A stretch of DNA of 64,000 bases, taken from Sorghum bicolor. Taxonomy: Eukaryota > Streptophyta > Magnoliopsida > Poales > Poaceae. The stretch covers positions 35,528,741 to 35,592,740 of the forward strand of contig NC_012870.2 in the NCBI RefSeq assembly GCF_000003195.3, given 5' to 3'. A program made the translations under genes and the position numbers. The notes under the pieces were generated by a model, which was given only the letters and a program-made list of their open reading frames with translations, was not told the origin of the DNA and searched no databases. Positions within the stretch are counted from its first letter, which is position 1; the number at the start of each line of letters is the position of its first letter. Shown one piece after another: positions 57,991 to 64,000 of this stretch.

Positions 57991-58460
57991 TTCGGAGTAT
58001 AAAACTATTAATGCTCCGAAATTCTCTGCAGTAATGATGCCTTTTCCCGCAATTAATGCTCCTAATCTGGTAACCAACAACCTCAATCTGAACAACTCTG
58101 ATCCTATTCCTCCGCAGATTTCTCAAAATCCCCAACTTCCTAAACGGGCATTTTTCTCAGCCGTACATCGGCAACAATACCGTTACAAAGATCTGTCGAT
58201 GTTCTGACCAGGATATTCGCACAAACGGTTACTTCCCCTCTATCCGCCCATCGGCAATATGACCATTATAGAATATTGCCGATGGACCGACCAGGAGATC
58301 TCGCACAGTAAAATATCTTCAGATAATGACTGCTTCCTGTCAAATCACCTGCACAATCCCTGGATTACCGTGCGAACAGTTACCATATCCACCTGAGTAC
58401 CTTCGGATTTCTCGGATGCGGCAAAGAGATAAGTCGGATTTGCCCTTGCCCATTTTGTCC
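57991..58460 (+). other. Upstream region of the antisense PMD gene in element B
   Basis: About 470 bp between the LTR and the TATA box. It contains three ATCGGC/GCCGAT motifs (near 58166, 58249 and 58276) and two similar GACC(A)GGATAT/GACCAGGAGAT blocks each followed by TCGCACA (about 58207 and 58287), which could be promoter elements. No gene. Confidence 0.5.
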
Positions 58461-58469
58461 TATAAATAG
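58461..58469 (+). promoter_or_regulatory. TATA box of the antisense PMD gene
   Basis: TATAAATAG within TTTTGTCCTATAAATAGTTCC, about 150 bp before the first plausible start codon (58618) and outside the LTR. It would direct plus-strand transcription starting near 58492, opposite to the gag-pol promoter. Confidence 0.75.
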
Positions 58470-58617
58470 TTCCTTCTTGGGTACTCCTTCCCCATCACAC
58501 CATTCTACTACCCAACTTTACTTTTCCAGCGGCGGCGCCACCAAAAACTCCCAAGGTCTCCGACAAGTACCCCTCTTCACCAACTCCGGCGCCTTCAAAC
58601 GCTTCCTTCGCAGCAAG

Positions 58618-61600
58618 ATGGCCGTCGGGTTCGTCGTCCCTGAGGTCAAATCTCCACCCCGTCTTCTGTATTTTTCTTCATATCCCTGTTCACTCGCAAT
58701 TCATTTTACTGAACATCTTCCTTTTCTTTCCTCTTTGTATTTCTTTTTACGCCCAAAATCACTAGGAATTGTCCAACAAAATTGTCATCCCCACCGATCA
58801 ACCACACCTTCAATGCCTCGGCCCTCTAGGGGACCCAGATCCAACTGACCTTATCAACGCAGAAACCAACAAGATCCCCTTCAGAGCCGAAAATTTTTCC
58901 TTAGATCTGTGGAAGGACACCTTCCGCTCTTGGCCCAGCCCAACTGTAGGGTGGAAAGACTGGTTCTTGAGGGTCAGCAACTCTAATGAAGTTCAGTGGG
59001 GTGAAAGGAATCTAGCCCAATGCATTAGATTGTCCATTGCCGATATGCATAGGAACGAGTCACTGCTGATAGCTGCATCCTACTTTTGGTCAGACACCCT
59101 CAATGCTTTTGCCTTTGGCCACGGCCCTGCTTCTCCTACTCTTGCCGATGTAGCCATGCTTACTGGTCTAGATATATCTTCTGCCGATAGCACCCACTTT
59201 TTTGATACTGCCCCTAGTGCCAAAGTGGAGACTCGCGCTATCGGCGGTTGGTCGGGGTACATTCAGAAGTACCGTGGGAAAGGATCTGTCACCATAAAGG
59301 AACAAACCACCTTTCTGAACATGTGGCTGGACAAGTTTGTATTCTGTGGTCGATCGGCAGGACCGACTTCTGTCTACCTATCGGCAGCAGAAAGACTGGC
59401 TAACGGTGGCCGATTCCCTCTCGGCCGATACTTGCTTGGCGCTGCTTACCACCTTCTCCATCAAGTAGCCCAGAAACTTCTGCTCGGCCAATCCACTGGC
59501 AACTTGGGAGGCCCCTGGTGGTTTGTCAACATGTGGCTCAATCTGCATCTGCACAAGCGTCTCAACTTCAACCTGTTCACACAGCGTTTCCCAAGAGATA
59601 TAGCTGAAAACCATGTATTGGGTGAAGAGGAATCGGCAACACGCGCCCCCTTGAACTTTGGCGAAGCTGTCATAGTTCTGCCTGGTTCAGGGGGTAATCC
59701 AGATCAGATCGGCCGATTCTTCCAGACTCTGTATGAGGGTTTGACCAGAGACGAACGACCATGGTTGGCTTATGATGACCCAGATAGCATGCTCCCTCTG
59801 ACCTTCAATCCATTTGATGAAGCTCTCGACAGGGACAATGAGGCGATGATGGCAATTGTGACCCAGAATCATTCCAGTGAATTTCTTTGGTAGCACAAAA
59901 ACCTCCCCTCAAACTTACGAATTTTACAATCCATCGGCATTAGCTCGCCAGTTAGCTTTCGGCCAGTTGCCGATTGCACTTCCTTATGCCGATGTGATAA
60001 AACCCAGAGAAACTATCATCAACCTTCTTGAGTGGACTCGAGCAGCCCAACTACCACCAAACGCCGATATAGATGTAGATCTGTCAGAATGGGTTCCGGC
60101 TGCTTTTATCACTCAGGCATACAAGTTATGGTGGGCAGAATGGAAAGAGCATCTATTCTGCAGATCGGCACTTTCATACCGCGGCATGATTGACTCCGAA
60201 TACGAAGTTCCCGATGACACTGTAAGTAACTCAAACCAACGTTTCATTTTCTCAATATTACCTCCATCGGCAGCTTACCCTTGTATTCTTTTTGCAGGCC
60301 GACAATATCCCTCCATTGGTCAGCAGGAGTGGCAGGCCGATCGACTTGTTTCCATCAGGCCCGATTTCCTCAATCGGCCACAATGCTCCCACTCTAGCTT
60401 CCATCGTGCATCGGGGTGTACGCCTCAGGAAAGTCACCACCAGAAGAACCCAGACATCACCAACGGTAGCTGCTCCCACTCTTGCGCGGGCTTTCAAGGC
60501 AATTTGTCAAATCTTTTCCTTTATGCTGACTATCTTTATATCGGCTATATTTATGCTTATAAACTCTTGTTCATTATTGCAGCAAACCGGCGCATCGGCG
60601 AAAGCCAGGTGTGAGAGTACTGATGCCCCCCAGTCTAGCCAACCCAAGAGAAAGGGCACCACGGGTGCTAAGACTGGAACAAAGCGCCAGAAGGTAGCAA
60701 CTCCCCCTCCTCCTCCGGTATCTCCAATTCCGGTGGAGTCTTCCCCTTCTTCTCCAGAGGCCCAGCCACAGCAAGCACCATCTCCCCCACCTATGCAGGA
60801 AGCACCACAGATAGAAGAACCCCAACAGGAAGGATCTCAAATAGAAGATACATCAGCTGACATGGGTGAACAAACAACTGGCCCGGTGGGTCCAGTTATA
60901 CCATCGGCAGTTCTCCCGGTTCAGACAACCGTTGTCCCTCCTCCAGGTAACATACTTTAACAATATCGCTACCGATGAACTTATTCTTATTTAGTCTCAT
61001 AACTCCTTTTGTCTTCTTTCAGTTGATATCGTTCCATCGGCAATCTCAGCCGATCAACCTGTAGCTCCATCGGCATCTTTGGCCGATCAGCCTGCAGCTC
61101 CGTCAGCACTTCTCAGTCAAAGACAAGAGATCGCTTTGAAGCAAGTAAGTCACCGTTTACCGTTAGCACTATTTGCCGATTCTCTGAGTATGAGCTAATT
61201 TTGCTTTCCCTCCCAGGAACAAGATTCTCCCGATAGCCTGTTCTCCTTCGCCATCGATCTCTCTGAAGAAGAAGGTGAAGAAGCAAGCTCTTCTCAGACG
61301 GTCGGCATCACATCGGCAGAGATCAGGGTCAGGCTGGAAGAATTGTCAGCTCTCCTTCACCAGGACACAGCGCAATTGGTTGATGATTTCGACCCTACCA
61401 AGACCCTGTTCAGAACTCTCAGAGGCCAAATCCCAGCCGATGTTGAAGAAATCCTGTTCCAAGCCGCTCATCTGGAGAGTCGCCAGCTGCAGTACCAGAG
61501 AGCTTCTCGGCGTCTTGCCGATAGAGCCGCTCAGACTCAACTCTCCGATGAAATGAGGAAAGAGAAGCTTTTGACCGATGAGAAGCACAAGAACATCGGT

Positions 61601-61912
61601 ATCCTGAGATCTTCTGGAGACGTGCTGAAGCAGAAGATATCCGATCTATCAACAAGAAAAGAATCCCTGTTGGCGGAGCTCAAGGAAGTAGAGAACGCTC
61701 TGTCCCAAGCCCAATAGGAAGAGAGCCAATTGCCAGAGACCATCAGGCTTCTTGAGCACGAGCGAAATGCTCATGGCCGCAAGGCACTTCAACTGAAGAA
61801 GAAGCTGAAGCTGATAGAAGGTTCTGCCGATGATGACATCAAGGAGATAGAAGCAGCCAACCAAATTCGGCTACGCGCTATATCGGCAATCCAGACGCTG
61901 CTTAACACATAG
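58618..61912 (+). pseudogene. Antisense plant-mobile-domain (PMD) accessory gene of element B
   Basis: Reconstructed from splice signals and matching reading phase. Exon 58618-58644 (ATG, nine codons); intron 58645-58765; exon 58766-60221; intron 60222-60297 (GTAAGT...GCAG); exon to 60946, possibly split by a GC-AG intron 60499-60582; intron 60947-61022; exon 61023-61144; intron 61145-61216; exon 61217-61912. The large exon codes a PMD (LDLWKDTFRSWPSP, VGWKDWFLRV, YFWSDTLNAFAFGHGPASPT, VAMLTGLDISSADS, FVNMWLNLHL), the domain of host MAIN/MAIL1-type nuclear proteins. Then come a basic bipartite-like cluster (PKRKGTTGAKTGTKRQK), a Pro/Ser/Gln-rich part and a coiled-coil tail. Lesions: a frame change near 59860-59876 and a TAG at 61715-61717 where A has a sense codon. 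The DNA- or RNA-level role is unknown. Confidence 0.8.
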
Positions 61913-62065
61913 AGTTTCCATCGGCATTATATCTGCGCTTTCCTGCTTCCTCAGCTTTTAGTCTAGCCGGTAGGACTGTTATCGGCACCTAATCTTTTGA
62001 AACACCAAGTCTTGTCCCCAAGCATTTGGATCCAGCCGATAGGAGTGTTATCGGCACCTAAACTT
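61913..62065. other. Convergent 3' spacer of element B with two hairpins
   Basis: 153 bp between the PMD-gene stop and the pol stop. Inverted repeats: 61966-61986 (GCCGGTA, loop GGACTGT, TATCGGC, one mismatch) and 62035-62055 (GCCGATA, loop GGAGTGT, TATCGGC, perfect). They correspond to 693-713 and 755-775 in A. Sequence between them has drifted more than the hairpins themselves. Confidence 0.65.
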
Positions 62066-64000
62066 CTATGCATCGACCCATATACTGGGGTAGTACTTCT
62101 TTAAATATTTGCCGTTTAATGCTCTAGGAAATTCAATTCCTTCGAGGGTTTCTAGAATGTAGGCATTACCAGGAGCCGATCGACTTATCCGATAAGGACC
62201 CTCCCAATTAGGAGACCACTTTCCAAACTTCGAACTTTTGGTCCCAATTGGTAAAATTAATTTCCATACCAAATCCCCATCGGCAAACTCTTTAGCCTTC
62301 ACTTTCTTATCATACCATCTAGCAACTCTCTTCTTATTTTCTTCTATACTCATTAAAGCTTTTAACCGATGCCCTGCTAGATCGTCCAATTCATCGGTCA
62401 TCAAAGTGGCATAACCATCGGAAGTTAATTGATCTTGAAAAGATAATCGCCTAGATCCAGCCTTAATTTTCCAAGGTAACACTGCATCATGTCCATACAC
62501 CAATTGATAGGGTGATACTTTGGTCGATCCATGACAAGCCATCCGATAAGACCACAATGCTTCATTTAATAATGTATGCCACCGCTTAGGATTTTCTTCA
62601 ATCTTTCGTTTAATAAGCTTGATAATTCCTTTGTTAGACGCTTCGGCCTGCCCATTGGCTTGAGCATAATAAGGAGAAGAATTCAACACTTTAATTCCCA
62701 TACCGATTGCGAATTCATCGAACTCCCCCGATGTGAACATGGTGCCCTGATCGGTAGTAATCGTTTGGGGAATCCCAAATCGGTAAATAATATGCTCCTT
62801 CACAAAATCAATCATATTGGCCGATGTGACTTTCTTCAAAGGAATAGCTTCAACCCACTTAGTGAAATAGTCAGTGGCAACTAGAATGAACTTATGCCCT
62901 TTGCTAGATGGTGGATAAATCTGGCCGATCAGATCGATGGCCCATCCCCGGAACGGCCAAGGCTTTATTATAGGATTCATAGCCGATGCGGGTGCTCTCT
63001 GGATATTACCAAACTTTTGACAACCTTGACATCCCTTGAAATATTTAAAACAATCTTCAAGTATGGTTGGCCAAAAATATCCATTCCTTCGAATCATCCA
63101 CTTCATCTTAAAAGCTGACTGATGCGCTCCACACACTCCTTCATGGATTTCCCCCATCAAACTTCTAGCTTCATCATCACCCAAGCATCGGAGAAGAATT
63201 CCGTCGATAGTTCGATAATACAATTCATTTTCAAGGAGCACATACTTGGTTGCTTGAAATCGAACCCGTCTTTCAACTTTTTTGGATGGATCTTTTAGAT
63301 AATCAATAATTTCTTTCCTCCAATCACCGGCACCGACTGCCGATGTCGCATTAATCATTGGCTGATATCCCGAGGCATGCTGAGCTAACCGATTAGCGTC
63401 TTCATTATGCAATCGGGGAACATGCTCCAATCGGAAATCCTTGAATTCCTTTAACAGTTGCATACTTCTCTCGAAATAAGTTATGAGAACTTCACTTCGG
63501 CATTCATAGCTTCCGGCCAATTGATTTATAACCAACATAGAATCCCCGAATATTTCAACAGCATCAGCACGAACTTCTCTTAACAACTCCAATCCCTTGA
63601 TCAGAGCCTGATACTCAGCCTGATTATTTGTTGATGTGGCAACAATCGGCAAGGAAAACTCATACTTCCTCCCCTTAGGGGAAACTAATACAATGCCGAT
63701 TCCTGCCCCCCGGTCACAGGTAGATCCATCAAAGAAGAGCGTCCAGGGTACAATTTACAAGGTTTCCACTAGACCGCAATGCTGAGTCACAAAATCGGCC
63801 ATAATCTACCCTTTGACTGCCTTAGCCGATTCGTAACGCAAATAGAACTTCGACAGCGCTAAAATCCATGTACCGATCCTACCACTCATAATCGGCATAG
63901 ATAGCATGTATCGGACCACGTCATCTTTGCAAACAACAGTGCATTCGGCCGATAGCAGGTAATGTCTCAGCTTGATACATGAAAAATATAAGCATAAGCA
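62066..64000 (-). pseudogene. Second RNase H and integrase of element B pol (runs off the window)
   Basis: The minus-strand frame is open from about 63756 to the TAG at 62068-62066. In order: archaeal-type RNase H (WTLFFDGS near 63720-63745, NNQAEYQALIKGLELLREV, GDSMLVINQLAG), integrase zinc-binding part (HEGVCGAHQ ... CQGCQKFG), catalytic core with all three acidic positions visible (AIDLIGQ; TTDQGTMFTSGEF; QAEASNKG) and a C-terminal domain with GDLVWKLILPIG and WEGPYRISRS. A TAA near 63757 interrupts the frame upstream, where gypsy RNase H sequence continues to the edge. Unlike A, the integrase itself is uninterrupted, so its protein could be intact although the polyprotein is not. Confidence 0.88.

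Larger units (their letters stand above)
57278..64000 (-). mobile_element. Element B: second copy of the A family (Tat lineage with antisense PMD gene)
   Basis: The minus-strand polyprotein enters from the right edge and ends at 62066; the plus-strand accessory gene occupies 58618-61912; the 3' LTR is 57278-57977. The polypurine tract between them (57990-57978) reads GGGGGGCATG on the minus strand directly before the LTR start TGTTGACACC, so the coding strand is minus. Gene order equals that of A, which shows only the two ends of the same region. B is inserted in the right LTR of K and is the younger of the two insertions. Confidence 0.92.

Noticed and set aside
57777..58207. Plus-strand ORFs 57777-58034 and 57956-58207 near the B LTR
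   Set aside because: They cross the LTR end and polypurine tract and lie upstream of the TATA box of the PMD gene; no conserved motif.
58477..58617. Longer N-terminus for the PMD gene (open frame from 58477)
   Set aside because: It would begin upstream of the expected transcription start, and the frame runs through the first intron; the ATG at 58618 splices in phase to 58766.
1..64000. Host genes, tRNA or rRNA genes, CRISPR arrays, bacterial operons, DNA transposons
   Set aside because: No matching motifs were found. Short matches to tRNA ends at 14959, 18798, 34067 and 48959 are retroelement primer sites, not tRNA genes.

Overview
The window looks like intergenic heterochromatin from a grass nuclear genome (Poaceae, probably a panicoid, inferred from the retroelement families and not proven). 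I find no host gene, tRNA, rRNA, operon or CRISPR array. Almost every base belongs to nested LTR retrotransposons of the Ty3/gypsy superfamily, most carrying stops, frameshifts or deletions. The letters A to L below are my own labels.

Left third (1-24764): element A is a Tat-lineage element coded on the minus strand (gag - protease - RT - dual RNase H - integrase). On the plus strand, beyond integrase, it has the 3' end of an extra antisense gene. A is split by C (4094-20478, LTRs about 1.65 kb, TSD TCCTT). C is an Athila-type non-autonomous element holding gag and two tandem protease domains but no RT or integrase. C is split by D (7990-16369, TSD GCCTC), a related non-autonomous family with an unrecognised 308-residue ORF at the gag position. 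Both C and D have a perfect tRNA-Asp primer binding site.

Middle (24765-41736): debris of a plus-strand gypsy element (L), an Athila ORF1/gag remnant, a short Athila element (F), a truncated plus-strand LTR (H), a left-truncated copy of the C family (G), a 5'-truncated plus-strand copy of the D family (E) and a truncated LTR of a further family (I).

Right third (41737-64000): J is a minus-strand chromovirus-type element truncated in its RNase H/integrase region, with an extra coiled-coil ORF upstream of gag. K is a plus-strand chromovirus (Tekay-like) with LTRs of about 3.2 kb, inserted in J. K has a tRNA-Met primer site and an extra ORF before gag whose first residues resemble the histone H3 tail; its integrase ends in a chromodomain-like segment. 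B is a second copy of the A family, inserted in the right LTR of K. It runs off the window and shows the antisense gene nearly whole: its own TATA box, six or seven exons, a plant mobile domain (PMD), a nuclear-localisation-like basic cluster and a coiled-coil tail, ending 153 bp from the oppositely oriented pol stop.

The most interesting system is the A/B family. It couples an antisense, intron-containing PMD gene with very dense dispersed ATCGGC/GCCGAT motifs across LTR, introns and both coding strands, and with conserved GCCGATA...TATCGGC hairpins between the convergent genes. A self-recognition (anti-silencing or regulatory) role is a testable inference, not a demonstrated one.
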